A stretch of 64,000 nucleotides of DNA from Ignavibacteria bacterium (GCA_016704345.1 JADJAH010000019.1:62001-126000); one strand, 5' to 3'. Numbered from the stretch's first letter, positions 1 through 10,037 are shown. Made by a program: numbers and translations. Notes: generated from the letters alone by a model not told the origin.

Positions 1-2021
1 ATATAGGCGACGGTCTTGCAGTTGCTTTTAAGATCGAATCGCACAATCACCCTTCAGCAGTTGAGCCGTATCAGGGCGCTGCTACGGGGGTAGGAGGAAT
101 ACTTCGGGATATATTTACAATGGGTGCGCGTCCGGTGGCGGCATTAAACTCCCTTCGCTTCGGACTTATTGAAAGCGGCAATGAGATTACAGATCAACGT
201 TCAAAATTTCTTTTCCGTAATGTTGTAAAAGGTATCGGGGGATATGGAAACTGTTTCGGTGTTCCGACAATAGGCGGAGAGGTTTACTTCGATGATTGCT
301 ATCATGATAATCCGTTGGTCAATGCAATGGCTGTAGGAATTGTTAAGCATGGAGAGACTGCAACGGCAACGGCTTCCGGTACAGGCAATCCTGTTTTCAT
401 AGTTGGTTCTTCAACAGGGAAAGACGGCATTCATGGAGCTACCTTTGCTTCAGAAGAAATATCAGAAGAGTCAGAATCCAAAAGACCAAATGTTCAGGTG
501 GGTGATCCCTTCACGGAAAAACTCTTGCTTGAGGCAACGCTTGAAGCAATCAGTGCCGGGATCGTTGAAGGCATACAGGATATGGGAGCAGCAGGTATTA
601 CATGTTCCACAAGCGAAATGAGCGCGAAGGGAAATTGTGGAATGAAGATCGATCTTAACAAGGTTCCCCTAAGAGATAAGAACATGACTGCCTATGAAAT
701 TATGCTTTCTGAATCACAAGAAAGAATGCTGGTTGTTGTAAAGAGAGGTAATGAAGATAAAGCCATAGATATCTTTGAGAAGTGGGACCTGAATTGTGTC
801 AAGATCGGAGAAGTGATTGATGAACCGAACATTAGAATTTTTCACAACGATGAGGAAGTTGCAAACATACCTGCCTATGAACTTGTGCTTGGAGGAGGTG
901 CTCCTGTTTATATAAGAGACAAAAAGGAGCCTGATTACATTTCGGATAAAAGAGCCTTTGATTTTGCAACTATAAAGGAGCCATCAGATCACAACGAAAC
1001 TCTGCTTAGATTATTGTCATCATCAAATATTGCAAGCAAGAAATGGGTTTACACACAATACGATTCGCAGGTTGGTACTAACACATCGATACTTCCCGGA
1101 GGAGATGCTTCTGTTATAAGACTTAAGGGCACAAATAAAGCGCTTGCCATGAAAGTCGACTGTAATTCAAAATACGTTTATCTTAATCCTCACAGAGGCG
1201 GTATGATTGCCGTCTGTGAAAGCGCAAGGAATGTCGCCTGCACGGGCGCAACTCCCCTGGCAATCACAAACTGTCTTAACTTTGGCAACCCCTATAATCC
1301 CGAAGTCTATTTTCAGTTTTCAGAAGCGGTAAGAGGAATAGGCGATGCCTGTAAGATACTTGAAACACCGGTTACAGGAGGAAATGTCAGTTTTTATAAC
1401 CAGTCAAAAGACTATGCAGTTTACCCAACACCAACAATAGGAATGATTGGCTTGCTGGAAGATGCAGATCATTCCATCACTTCTTATTTCAAGAATGCAG
1501 GAGATACTGTGATATTAATCGGAGTGTTGAAGAATTATCCCGGAGGCAGCGAATATCTCAGCCGCATACATGGACTGGTTGAAGGCGATGCACCGGAAAT
1601 TGATCCTGTTACAGAAAAGGTATTGATAGACATTTTGGTTGATTTAGCCGGTAAAAAGTTAATAAGATCTGCTCATGACATCTCAGACGGCGGAATTGCC
1701 GTAGCGTTGGCGGAATGTTGTTTTACAGGCAATGGCAGTAATATAGGATGCGAGATCAATTTGGAAGATGACGGATCCAGAGCTGATTTTCTGCTATTCT
1801 CGGAATCTCAAGGATGCGCAATTGTTTCGGCCGAAGAAGGCAGGGTTGCCGATGTAATGAAGATATGCAGTGACTTTGGGCTGAATGCAAGTACTATAGG
1901 AAAAACCGTAGAAGACAAATTCATGATAAACAACTTCATAAACACGAATGTCTTAGAAATGGATGTTGCATATCATTCGGCAATTGAAAGGATCATGGAG
2001 AATCAAAACCAAAGTGTTTAA
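1..2021 (+). CDS. purL: Phosphoribosylformylglycinamidine synthase subunit PurL (5' partial)
   Basis: ATP- and glutamine-dependent step of purine synthesis: FGAR to FGAM, with PurQ and PurS as usual partners of the small-type PurL. The frame is open to the left edge; codons from base 3 read IGDGLAVAFKIESHNHPSAV, the conserved PurL nucleotide/metal-binding segment, so the true start lies upstream and the ATG at 120 is internal. About 673 residues are visible. Further family motifs are PYQGAATGVGG, a GGNVSFYNQS segment and the late SAHDISDGGIAVALAE segment of the second AIRS-like half. The stop is followed by about 85 bp and then the acpP promoter, so purL appears to end its transcription unit here, although no clear terminator hairpin was seen. 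Identity is very secure. Confidence 0.97.
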   Translation, partial: IGDGLAVAFKIESHNHPSAVEPYQGAATGVGGILRDIFTMGARPVAALNSLRFGLIESGNEITDQRSKFLFRNVVKGIGGYGNCFGVPTIGGEVYFDDCYHDNPLVNAMAVGIVKHGETATATASGTGNPVFIVGSSTGKDGIHGATFASEEISEESESKRPNVQVGDPFTEKLLLEATLEAISAGIVEGIQDMGAAGITCSTSEMSAKGNCGMKIDLNKVPLRDKNMTAYEIMLSESQERMLVVVKRGNEDKAIDIFEKWDLNCVKIGEVIDEPNIRIFHNDEEVANIPAYELVLGGGAPVYIRDKKEPDYISDKRAFDFATIKEPSDHNETLLRLLSSSNIASKKWVYTQYDSQVGTNTSILPGGDASVIRLKGTNKALAMKVDCNSKYVYLNPHRGGMIAVCESARNVACTGATPLAITNCLNFGNPYNPEVYFQFSEAVRGIGDACKILETPVTGGNVSFYNQSKDYAVYPTPTIGMIGLLEDADHSITSYFKNAGDTVILIGVLKNYPGGSEYLSRIHGLVEGDAPEIDPVTEKVLIDILVDLAGKKLIRSAHDISDGGIAVALAECCFTGNGSNIGCEINLEDDGSRADFLLFSESQGCAIVSAEEGRVADVMKICSDFGLNASTIGKTVEDKFMINNFINTNVLEMDVAYHSAIERIMENQNQSV

Positions 2022-2064
2022 CAAAGTCATAGTTATTTTGCTTTAAAAGATAACCTCAATTAAC

Positions 2065-2072
2065 TATATTTG
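2065..2072 (+). promoter_or_regulatory. Putative -7 box of the acpP promoter
   Basis: TATATTTG matches the Bacteroidota -7 consensus TAnnTTTG. It lies 33 bp before the acpP ATG, leaving room for a short leader that carries a clear AAGGAG ribosome site at about 2091-2096. No TTGACA-like element is present 17 bp upstream, unlike the four better promoters in this window. Confidence 0.5.
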
Positions 2073-2105
2073 CCAACTAAATTTAAACTTAAGGAGACTA
2101 GATAA

Positions 2106-2354
2106 ATGACACGTACAGAAATTGAAACAAGAGTAAGACAAGCAGTTATAGAAAAGCTTGGTATTGAAGAATCAAAAGTAACTAACGAAGCTTCATTTAT
2201 AAATGATCTCGGTGCTGATTCACTTGATACTGTTGAGCTTGTTATGAAATTTGAAGAAGAATTTGATATTAAGATTCCGGATGAAGATTCAGAAAAGATC
2301 ATGAAAGTCGGAGATGCAATTAATTACATTGCAGACAAAGTTGGTTCCAAATAA
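2106..2354 (+). CDS. acpP: Acyl carrier protein
   Basis: Carries growing acyl chains in fatty acid synthesis. The 82 residues have the ACP fold length, and the phosphopantetheine attachment site is Ser39 in GADSLDTVELVMKFEEEF, with the usual acidic helix II. The start is fixed by a strong ribosome site (AAGGAG) about 10 bp upstream. It is followed after 31 bp by fabF and then rnc, the common acpP-fabF-rnc order of many bacteria, so the three probably form one operon driven from the -7 box at 2065. Confidence 0.97.
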   Translation: MTRTEIETRVRQAVIEKLGIEESKVTNEASFINDLGADSLDTVELVMKFEEEFDIKIPDEDSEKIMKVGDAINYIADKVGSK

Positions 2355-2385
2355 TCATTCCAATATTTTCCCATCTATTTCTTAA

Positions 2386-3633
2386 ATGAGAAGAAGAGTA
2401 GTTGTAACGGGGCTGGGAGTAGTTAGCCCGATAGGTTTGAATGTTCCCGAATTCTGGACGAATCTTGTAGCCGGCAAGAGCGGTGTGGATTATATTACAT
2501 ATTTCGACACAAGTGCTTTTGACACTAAATTTGCCGCCGAACTAAAGGGATTCGATCCTCTGAATTATATGGACAGAAAACTTTCCCAGAGAGTAGATCC
2601 GTTCACACAATATGCTTTAGCTTCAGCACAGGAGGCCGTTGAAGATTCAGGAATAGATTTTGAGAAAGTTAACCGGGAAAAAATTGGCGTTGTTTATGGA
2701 TCCGGTATCGGAGGCATGTGGACATATCACAATCAGCAAAACAATCTATATAAGAGAGACGGCAATCCTGACAGGATAAGTCCGTTTTTCATTCCCATGC
2801 TTATTGCCGATATTGCCGCCGGAAGAATATCAATGAAGTATGGACTGAAGGGTCCTAACTATGCAACAATTTCAGCGTGTACAACCTCCGCTCACTCAAT
2901 TGCTGATTCAGTAATGCTCATCGAAAGAGGCGATGCAGACGTAATGGTAACCGGTGGTTCTGAAGCCGTTATCTGTCCTATGGGTGTAGCCGGTTTCAAT
3001 TCAATGAAAGCACTATCCACAAGAAATGACGCTCCGCAGAAAGCATCCAGACCGTTCGAGAAGAACCGTGACGGTTTTGTTATGGGCGAAGGCGGCGCGG
3101 CTCTAATACTTGAGGAATTGAATTTTGCAAAAGACCGAGGTGCGAAAATTTATGGTGAGATAACCGGTTTCGGATTGACTGCAGATGCCTTCCATATTAC
3201 AGAACCGGCTCCGGAAGGTGAAGGCGTTGGAAGAGCAATCAAGCTTGCGATAGAAAACTCCGGACTTACGGTTAATGACATTGATGTTATTAATGCTCAT
3301 GGAACATCAACGCATTATAATGACAAAAACGAATCCCTTGCAATAAAAAATGTATTTGGAGAAAGTGCATACAAAGTTCCAGTTCATTCTATTAAATCAA
3401 TGATAGGACACCTGCTCGGCGCTGCTGGTGCAATTGAGGCGATTTCGTCGATATTAACTATCCGTGACGGAATCATCCCCCCAACAATCAATTATGAAGA
3501 GAAAGACCCCGAATGCGACCTGAATTATGTTATTAACAATTCTCTCAAGAAAGATGTTAAAACAGTTTTGTCAGAGAATTCAGGATTTGGCGGCCACAAC
3601 ACAGCCTTAGTTTTTAAAAAATTTGAAGAGTAA
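2386..3633 (+). CDS. fabF: Beta-ketoacyl-ACP synthase II
   Basis: Condensing enzyme of fatty acid elongation: malonyl-ACP plus acyl-ACP gives beta-ketoacyl-ACP. The protein has 415 residues, normal for FabF. The catalytic Cys165 lies in ATISACTTSAHS, and the two catalytic histidines are His305 (NAHGTSTHYND) and His342 (SMIGHLLGAAGA). The C-terminal GFGGHNTALVF segment is also typical. No Shine-Dalgarno stands out before the ATG, but the N-terminus MRRRVVVTGLGVVSPIG aligns with the family start. It lies between acpP and rnc in a likely operon. Confidence 0.97.
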   Translation: MRRRVVVTGLGVVSPIGLNVPEFWTNLVAGKSGVDYITYFDTSAFDTKFAAELKGFDPLNYMDRKLSQRVDPFTQYALASAQEAVEDSGIDFEKVNREKIGVVYGSGIGGMWTYHNQQNNLYKRDGNPDRISPFFIPMLIADIAAGRISMKYGLKGPNYATISACTTSAHSIADSVMLIERGDADVMVTGGSEAVICPMGVAGFNSMKALSTRNDAPQKASRPFEKNRDGFVMGEGGAALILEELNFAKDRGAKIYGEITGFGLTADAFHITEPAPEGEGVGRAIKLAIENSGLTVNDIDVINAHGTSTHYNDKNESLAIKNVFGESAYKVPVHSIKSMIGHLLGAAGAIEAISSILTIRDGIIPPTINYEEKDPECDLNYVINNSLKKDVKTVLSENSGFGGHNTALVFKKFEE

Positions 3634-3661
3634 TATCATTTAAGGCACCTCTAAAAATCAC

Positions 3662-4492
3662 ATGCTCGAAAAGCTCAAAAGAAGGCTTCGCAAACTAATT
3701 CCTTTTCGAAAGGAATCCAAAACGGAAATCTTGTCAGATGACAAGACTCAATTCCATTTTGATTTCAATGATTTTCAGCAGTCAATTCATTACAAAATAA
3801 TTGACAGAAGTTATTTCATAACTGCACTGACTCACAGATCATTTCTAAAGATCAAAAATAGTTCACAAAGCATTGGCATTATTTCAAATGAGCGCCTTGA
3901 ATTTCTTGGTGATGCAGTTCTTGACCTTGTGGTTGCAGAGTATCTGTATAAGAATTTCCCACTGAATGAAGAAGGAGATCTCACAAAGTTCAGATCCATT
4001 CTTGTAAACAAAAAGTTTCTCGCCGAACGTGCTAAGAATCTCGGACTTCAGAATTACATGCTGGCATCATACACGGCCAAGCGTTCAATCAGCGAAGGCT
4101 ATGACACTATATTGTCTGACGCATACGAGTCTTTGATCGGAGCCATATTTATGGATTCAGGTTATGATTCTGCAAAGGAATTTCTTAATGAAGAGATATT
4201 TAAAAAACTGGATGTAAAATGGTTGAATCAGTTTGATGAAAATCATAAGAGCCGGTTTCTTGAATACGTTCAGGCTCACACCGATTTTATTCCGGAGTAT
4301 GGAGTAATAAAAGAAGAAGGTCCTGAGCACAATAAGTTATTTACAGTCGAAGTTTTTGTAAATAAGAGAAGCCTTGGTATTGGAAAGGGTAAGTCAAAGA
4401 AGCAGGCAGAACAAGAAGCTGCTAAGAATGCAATGAATCATCTTGATATTCTTGAAGGCATGGGACTTACCAAGAAGAAAACTGTTGCCTGA
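3662..4492 (+). CDS. rnc: Ribonuclease III
   Basis: Endonuclease for double-stranded RNA, used in rRNA and mRNA processing. The signature ERLEFLGDAVLDLVVAEYL spans about residues 78-96 and includes the Mg ligands Glu80 and Asp84; the second acidic pair is Asp153 and Glu156 in SDAYESLIGAIF. A C-terminal double-stranded RNA-binding domain follows (about residues 195-265), ending in a KKQAEQEAAKNAM segment. At 276 residues it is longer than many RNase III proteins because of a basic N-terminal extension of about 40 residues. It is the last gene of the acpP-fabF-rnc run. Confidence 0.96.
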   Translation: MLEKLKRRLRKLIPFRKESKTEILSDDKTQFHFDFNDFQQSIHYKIIDRSYFITALTHRSFLKIKNSSQSIGIISNERLEFLGDAVLDLVVAEYLYKNFPLNEEGDLTKFRSILVNKKFLAERAKNLGLQNYMLASYTAKRSISEGYDTILSDAYESLIGAIFMDSGYDSAKEFLNEEIFKKLDVKWLNQFDENHKSRFLEYVQAHTDFIPEYGVIKEEGPEHNKLFTVEVFVNKRSLGIGKGKSKKQAEQEAAKNAMNHLDILEGMGLTKKKTVA

Positions 4493-4508
4493 AAAACTCA
4501 TTTGAACA

Positions 4509-4539
4509 TTGACAAATCAAGTTACTAACAATATATTTG
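4509..4539 (+). promoter_or_regulatory. Strong candidate promoter TTGACA-17-TATATTTG upstream of porU
   Basis: TTGACA at 4509-4514, a 17 bp spacer, then TATATTTG at 4532-4539. The same form, with the same spacing, occurs before marR, and with TTGATA before nlpC and comEC. Transcription would start near 4545 and run into the hairpin terminator at 4631-4678 before reaching porU. Confidence 0.6.
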
Positions 4540-4545
4540 CACATC

Positions 4546-4678
4546 AATAATTTTAACAGAGGCTAATATATAGAAGACAGTATTTACGATTTCTCCAAAT
4601 CAAATGTCTCTATGTATTATCATTTTTCGCGGCCATTTTTAGAAGATAGAAAGGTATCTTTCGGAAATGGTCTTTTTT
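4546..4678 (+). ncRNA. Possible small RNA or attenuated porU leader
   Basis: A stretch of about 133 nt lies exactly between a consensus promoter and a Rho-independent terminator, with no convincing reading frame inside. It could be a free small RNA or the leader of porU, whose ATG lies 73 bp past the terminator. No second good promoter was seen in 4679-4751, which favours regulated read-through. It does not resemble 6S, tmRNA, RNase P or a riboswitch that I recognise. Inference only. Confidence 0.35.
4631..4678 (+). terminator. Rho-independent terminator before porU
   Basis: Two stacked stems: GGCCATTT pairs with AAATGGTC (one G-U), and inside it AAGATA pairs with TATCTT. A run of six T follows at 4673-4678. 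It sits about 140 bp after the rnc stop but only about 90 bp after the promoter at 4509-4539. Confidence 0.75.
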
Positions 4679-4751
4679 GTTTAAATGAGAATTTTATTAA
4701 GATATCATTGTTTGATGTGTATTAATTGTCATCAATCATCCAAATTTCAAT

Positions 4752-7700
4752 ATGACTAAAAAGAAAATAGAGCAATTCCTGATTGTTACGGCAATCTTCT
4801 TGTTCGCACTATTTACATATTCAGAGATTTCCTACGCTCAGAAAAAGGACAATGGTATTGTAAAAAATGTTCCGGATTTCAGATTGATCGAAACAAACGA
4901 CTCATATGTAGAATTTGAATTCATTCCTAAATACACCGACGACTTACATTTTTCAAATCAGATAAAGGAATCACAAAAGCCGGGAGTACCTGATGTAGGC
5001 TTAAGATCATTTCCTGTATTGATACCGGGCAAGCAGAACAACAGAATAGAGATCGTTGACTCAAAGTTTGAGGAAGTAATTAACACAGATATTAAACCGG
5101 TTCCAAGGTATGTCAAAGATAAGAATAAGAATGTAGATATTCCTGAATACGATGCTGATGACAAATTATATTCTTCTTCTAAATTCTACCCGGGAAGCAG
5201 CGCAGAGTTCATTTTCTCCGGCTCATTAAGAAATAAATACATCGGTTATGCAAATCTTTATCCGTTATCTTACAATCCGGTTACCAGCACTCTAAGGAAA
5301 TACAGCTATATGAGAGTGAGAGTAGTCTTTGGAGGAACTCCCGTTTATGGTAACAGAGATCTCAGCAATGAAGAAAAGATCTTTCTGTCTCAGACAGGAA
5401 TCAATTGGTTTACCGCCAAAAACTGGTCCACACTTGAATTCAATTCTGTCAGAGATCTTCCAATAGTAAACAGCGTTTTCAGCAGCGGAGACTTTTATAA
5501 GCTGGAAGTAAAGGAAACTGCCATTTACAAACTTGACAAGACCTACCTTAGGAATGCAGGAATAAATATTGACAATATAAACCCAAAAACTATAAAAATA
5601 TTCGGTAACGATGGAACTGAAATTCCGTATGATAATTCAATAGAAGCTAAGTATGATCCTGTTGAAAATAAGATACATGTAGCGGGAGAAGAGGACGGCG
5701 TATTCAATGATAACGATTACATCCTTTTCTATGGAAAAGCACCGCATGACTGGACTTATGACTCGCTTGCAAGAACATGGGTAAAAAACATTAATCATTT
5801 TTCCAATTCTAACTATTATTGGATTACTTATGGAGGATCAAACGGACAAAGAATGCAGACCGTTAATTCCACTTCTACTTCAGGCATAGACCCGCTCCCC
5901 TATTTCAAGGAGAAGTTTTTCGAAGAACCGGAAGTAAATAATCTTGGAGCTACGGGCTATCTTTGGGTAAGCCAGAGCATAGGAGTAAATCAGAGTTTTA
6001 CTTTTAATCGCGAACTTAAAGGATACATTGAAGGCAGTAATGTTAATTTGAGATTCAGATTTGGAAACGGTTCATTCTTCCCGGAGATTTGGAGACTTGA
6101 AGATCTTAGTTCAGGATTTCAAGTCAATCAGTTTGTTCCACAGCTTTCAAGCACTTTCACTCATATAATATTATCCTATCTCAACGACAACAGATATGGT
6201 GCAACATATCCTCTGAATCCCGGAAAAAGGAATATCGATTTTAGGGCATCACTTCCTTCATCTAACGGAAATTCACAAAATGTTATTGGCTACTTTGATT
6301 TTATTGAAGTTCTGTATGACAGACAGTTCAGGGCCGACAACAACATACTGAGATTTACAACTCCGGACACTGCCGGCGTATTGCAATTTGAAATTCCCGG
6401 TTTTACATCTTCTGATATGAAAGTCATTGATGTTACCCAACACCAATCGCCGGTAATAATCAATTACACATCATTTGAAAACGGTACTCTTAAATTTCAA
6501 TCAACTGTATCTCAAACATCTCCAAGACAATTCTTTGCAATCGCAGGTAATAATTATAAGACTCCTGCTTCAACATCTTCACGATTGCAGAATCAGAATA
6601 TCAAAGGAGATCTTGCTACCGGTTGTTCTTTCATCATCATTACTCCCAAAGAATTTGTATCCGCAGCAAACAGATTGAAAGCACAGAGAGAGCAATCAGG
6701 ACCTAATTATCTAAAGACAGAAGTAGTAGAGATTGACAAGATCTATAATGAATTCGGCTCAGGAATTGAAGATCCCGTTGCGATGAGAAACTTTTTGAAA
6801 TTTGCTTACAATAACTGGGATGAAAGACCTGTGTATGTTTTGTTTTTTGGCGACGGAAGTTATGACTATAAGAATATCTACTCTCTGTATAACCCAAACC
6901 TGAAAAACTGGGTGGCTCCTATACAAAAGAATTCAGAATTTGCGGATGACGTGGACAGCTATTGCAGCGATGATTATATAGTTGAATTTACTGAAAACCA
7001 TCCTGCTCCCGGTGGCACAAATATTACTGATATGGCATCTGGAAGATTCTGTGTGAATACACTTGATGAAGCTAATTCAGTTGTTGACAAAGTGATTGCT
7101 TACGAAGATCCGACCAATTTTGAAAAATGGCGACTGGATGTTATGTATGTTGCAGATGACGGGTGGACAACAGAGAATACCGGCGGTCAGGAAGGCAGTC
7201 TGCATACTGATCAATGTGAAGATGTTGCCGAAAATCATTCACCGCAATTTATTCTGAAAGATAAGACATATATTGTTACTTATCCGTCAGAGATCACTCC
7301 TCAGGGCAGACGAAAGCCGGGAGCCAATGCAGACATAATCAAGAAATGGAATGATGGAAAACTCATAATCAATTACACAGGTCACGGCAGTACGGATCTT
7401 TGGGCGCATGAACACATTTTCGTAAGACAGACCAGCATTCCCCAGCTTAATAACAAAAACAAATATCCTGTAGTAACTATTGCGAGTTGCGATCTTGCGC
7501 GATGGGATGATCCATTTAATGTGAGCGCAGCTGAACAACTTGTATCGATAAGAGACAAAGGCGCAATAGGAGTTTCAGCAGCTGTTCGCCCCGTTTACAG
7601 TATTCCAAATGCTATCTACAACAACAAGTTGTATGATAACATGTTCAAGTCAGATACTCTTAATCAGACACTGCGATTGGGCAAAGCTATTTTCAATGTC

Positions 7701-8834
7701 AAACAGGATTTATATTTTGACAATGACCTGAAGTTTGCATTGTTGGGAGATCCTACTTTGCGTCTTGGTCTTCCCGGGCATAGAACAAGGATTGACAGCA
7801 TTAACAATGTTCCCGGAACAGAGCTCTTTGAAATGAAAGCGCTACAAAAGGTCAAGATTTCCGGAAGCGTATTAAGAAGTGATTCAACTTTCTGGAATGA
7901 CTTCAATGGTCAAACGGATCTCCGAGTATTTGATGTTGATAAGAATATAACTTTTCTTGACTTCGGCTATCAGTTCAGTTTTAAACAGCTTGGAGGAGTC
8001 ATATACTCAGGTAAAGCAACAGTGGTTAATGGAAATTGGTCAGTAGAATTTGTAGTGCCCAGAGATATCTCGTACAATCCCGGAAATGGAAAGATAATTT
8101 CATATTTCAAGAATAATTCAGTTGATGGCTTGGGCTACTCCAATAACTTTATTATGAACGGAATTGATACTACAGCTGCTCCAGATTCTACAGGTCCTGT
8201 AATCAGCCTGTATTTTGACAACCGAAATTTCAGAACCGGCGATCTTGTTAATCAAAGTCCAAAACTAATCGCAGATTTCTTTGACGAGAACGGTTTGAAT
8301 TTAACAGGAAACATCGGACACAAGATCGAGGCAATTCTTAATGATAACGAAAATGAAAAGATAGATCTCACTCAGCTTTATTCCAGTACATCCGGTTATC
8401 AAAACGGTTCATTAGAATACAGCTTCGAGAATTTCCCGGAAGGAAAGCATAAGTTAGAAGTAAGAGCGTGGGATACTTACAATAACTTCAATACTCAAAT
8501 AATTGAATTCAACGTAAAGAGCTCTTCAGAGCTTGCATTGGATGAAGTCTATAATTATCCAAATCCCATGAAGAATTCAACAAGCTTTATCTTTCAACAC
8601 AATCTTGACGAGTCAATTCAGGCGGACATCAGAATCTATACTTCTGCCGGAAGACTAATAAAAGAATTGAATAAGACCAATATTACTGATAAGTTCGTCA
8701 ACATTGAATGGGACGGAAGAGATACTGACGGTGACAATATCGCCAACGGTACTTATATCTATAAGATTAACATTAAATCAGAAAGCGGCAGTTTTGCACG
8801 GAGTTCAACCGGCAAACTTGTTGTACTTAAATAA
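4752..8834 (+). CDS. porU: Type IX secretion system sortase PorU (C25 gingipain-like)
   Basis: Cell-surface cysteine peptidase that cleaves the C-terminal sorting domains of T9SS cargo and transfers cargo to the surface anchor. The 1360 residues begin with a signal peptide (hydrophobic LIVTAIFLFALFTY, cut near YAQ). The C25 peptidase domain lies at about residues 620-1010. The catalytic His878 is in NYTGHGSTDLW and the catalytic Cys913 in VVTIASCDLARWDDP, as in gingipains. The C-terminus (about 1275-1360) is itself a type A T9SS sorting domain with YNYPNPMKN, a GRLIKEL segment and a final KLVVLK; P. gingivalis PorU also retains such a domain. The gene is followed by porV after 20 bp, the conserved porU-porV pairing. 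Very secure. Confidence 0.95.
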   Translation: MTKKKIEQFLIVTAIFLFALFTYSEISYAQKKDNGIVKNVPDFRLIETNDSYVEFEFIPKYTDDLHFSNQIKESQKPGVPDVGLRSFPVLIPGKQNNRIEIVDSKFEEVINTDIKPVPRYVKDKNKNVDIPEYDADDKLYSSSKFYPGSSAEFIFSGSLRNKYIGYANLYPLSYNPVTSTLRKYSYMRVRVVFGGTPVYGNRDLSNEEKIFLSQTGINWFTAKNWSTLEFNSVRDLPIVNSVFSSGDFYKLEVKETAIYKLDKTYLRNAGINIDNINPKTIKIFGNDGTEIPYDNSIEAKYDPVENKIHVAGEEDGVFNDNDYILFYGKAPHDWTYDSLARTWVKNINHFSNSNYYWITYGGSNGQRMQTVNSTSTSGIDPLPYFKEKFFEEPEVNNLGATGYLWVSQSIGVNQSFTFNRELKGYIEGSNVNLRFRFGNGSFFPEIWRLEDLSSGFQVNQFVPQLSSTFTHIILSYLNDNRYGATYPLNPGKRNIDFRASLPSSNGNSQNVIGYFDFIEVLYDRQFRADNNILRFTTPDTAGVLQFEIPGFTSSDMKVIDVTQHQSPVIINYTSFENGTLKFQSTVSQTSPRQFFAIAGNNYKTPASTSSRLQNQNIKGDLATGCSFIIITPKEFVSAANRLKAQREQSGPNYLKTEVVEIDKIYNEFGSGIEDPVAMRNFLKFAYNNWDERPVYVLFFGDGSYDYKNIYSLYNPNLKNWVAPIQKNSEFADDVDSYCSDDYIVEFTENHPAPGGTNITDMASGRFCVNTLDEANSVVDKVIAYEDPTNFEKWRLDVMYVADDGWTTENTGGQEGSLHTDQCEDVAENHSPQFILKDKTYIVTYPSEITPQGRRKPGANADIIKKWNDGKLIINYTGHGSTDLWAHEHIFVRQTSIPQLNNKNKYPVVTIASCDLARWDDPFNVSAAEQLVSIRDKGAIGVSAAVRPVYSIPNAIYNNKLYDNMFKSDTLNQTLRLGKAIFNVKQDLYFDNDLKFALLGDPTLRLGLPGHRTRIDSINNVPGTELFEMKALQKVKISGSVLRSDSTFWNDFNGQTDLRVFDVDKNITFLDFGYQFSFKQLGGVIYSGKATVVNGNWSVEFVVPRDISYNPGNGKIISYFKNNSVDGLGYSNNFIMNGIDTTAAPDSTGPVISLYFDNRNFRTGDLVNQSPKLIADFFDENGLNLTGNIGHKIEAILNDNENEKIDLTQLYSSTSGYQNGSLEYSFENFPEGKHKLEVRAWDTYNNFNTQIIEFNVKSSSELALDEVYNYPNPMKNSTSFIFQHNLDESIQADIRIYTSAGRLIKELNKTNITDKFVNIEWDGRDTDGDNIANGTYIYKINIKSESGSFARSSTGKLVVLK

Positions 8835-8854
8835 ATAAACGGAGGAAATAAAAC

Positions 8855-10012
8855 TTGATCTTAAAAAAATCATCAGCGGCGCTTCTATGGTGTTTACTAT
8901 TTGCCGGAATTTTTCAAATTGGCGGAAGCAGCGCCTATGCACAGAACACAGTATCAACAGGCGTTCCATTTCTTCTAATCGGCCCAAATTCAAGATTCAC
9001 AGGAATGGGTGAAACAGGATCTTCACTCTCAGACGACGCGTCAGCTATGTTCTGGAACCCAGCCGGACTCGCGTATCAGAAAGCAGGTACAGAAGTTAAT
9101 TTCACTCACTCACCATGGCTTGCCGGATTGAGTATCGGTGATTTGTTTTACGATTACATCGCTTCCAGGACTTACATCAAAGATATTAACGGAACGGTCG
9201 GAGCAAGTCTTACATACCTGAACATCGGAGAAGTTATTGTTACCGATGAATTCGGAAACCCACAGCCTGATAGAAATTACAAAGCTTATGAACTTTCTTT
9301 TTCAACCGCATACGCAACAATGTTTGGAAAAGACTGGAGCGGAGGAGTGCAAGGTTCATTCATTTACAGCAGACTTTCACCTAATGATCTTACCGTTGGG
9401 AACGAACAAGGAACAGGAACAGGAATTAGCGCTTCATTTGGTCTTTCATCAATTTGGAGACCTGTCAAGACGGCACGTTCTTTCCTTAAGAACAAATTCT
9501 CATTCGGAGTCAACTTAAGCAATATGGGTCCGGCAATTTCATATGTTGATGCAGCTCAGGCTGACCCACTCCCAACAAATTTGAGGCTGGCTTTCTCTTA
9601 TGATGTGGTTAAATCAGAGTTCAACACTCTTACTCTTGCAGCCGATTTTGCTAAACTCATGGTTAACAGAACATCCGCAGTAGTTGATACAGCAGGCGTT
9701 GTTATCACACCCGGGGAAGTAGATCCGTGGTATGAAGCCCTCTTCACATCCTGGAAAGGCGGAATATCAGGAATTGTAAAATCATTTCAGGCTTCAGTTG
9801 GAGCAGAATATTGGTACGGTAATCCTAAGCTTATTGCGCTAAGAGCCGGATACTTCTACGAGGATCCTTCTATCGGTAACAGAAAGTTCATTACTCTCGG
9901 AGCGGGATTGAGATACGATTATATTGGTTTTGATTTCAGTTACATTAACACAATTGAAGAGAATCATCCTCTTGCAAATACTCTCAGATTCGGATTGCTT
10001 GTTCAGTTCTGA
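8855..10012 (+). CDS. porV: Type IX secretion outer membrane protein PorV (LptO)
   Basis: FadL-like outer membrane beta-barrel that shuttles T9SS cargo from the translocon to PorU. The 385 residues carry a signal peptide ending near SAYAQ, then GVPFLLIGPNSRFTGMGETG and SDDASAMFWNPAGLAY, which are hallmark PorV segments, and a terminal barrel strand LRFGLLVQF. Translation starts at a TTG (8855-8857), supported by a GGAGG ribosome site at 8841-8845; no nearby ATG fits. It forms an operon with porU, closed by the terminator at 10038-10071. Confidence 0.94.
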   Translation: MILKKSSAALLWCLLFAGIFQIGGSSAYAQNTVSTGVPFLLIGPNSRFTGMGETGSSLSDDASAMFWNPAGLAYQKAGTEVNFTHSPWLAGLSIGDLFYDYIASRTYIKDINGTVGASLTYLNIGEVIVTDEFGNPQPDRNYKAYELSFSTAYATMFGKDWSGGVQGSFIYSRLSPNDLTVGNEQGTGTGISASFGLSSIWRPVKTARSFLKNKFSFGVNLSNMGPAISYVDAAQADPLPTNLRLAFSYDVVKSEFNTLTLAADFAKLMVNRTSAVVDTAGVVITPGEVDPWYEALFTSWKGGISGIVKSFQASVGAEYWYGNPKLIALRAGYFYEDPSIGNRKFITLGAGLRYDYIGFDFSYINTIEENHPLANTLRFGLLVQF

Positions 10013-10037
10013 TCCGATTTAATAATTCAGAAAATTG

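Noticed and set aside
403..685. Open frames inside purL on both strands
   Set aside because: They lie fully within a strongly conserved gene and have no family features; shadows of the real frame.
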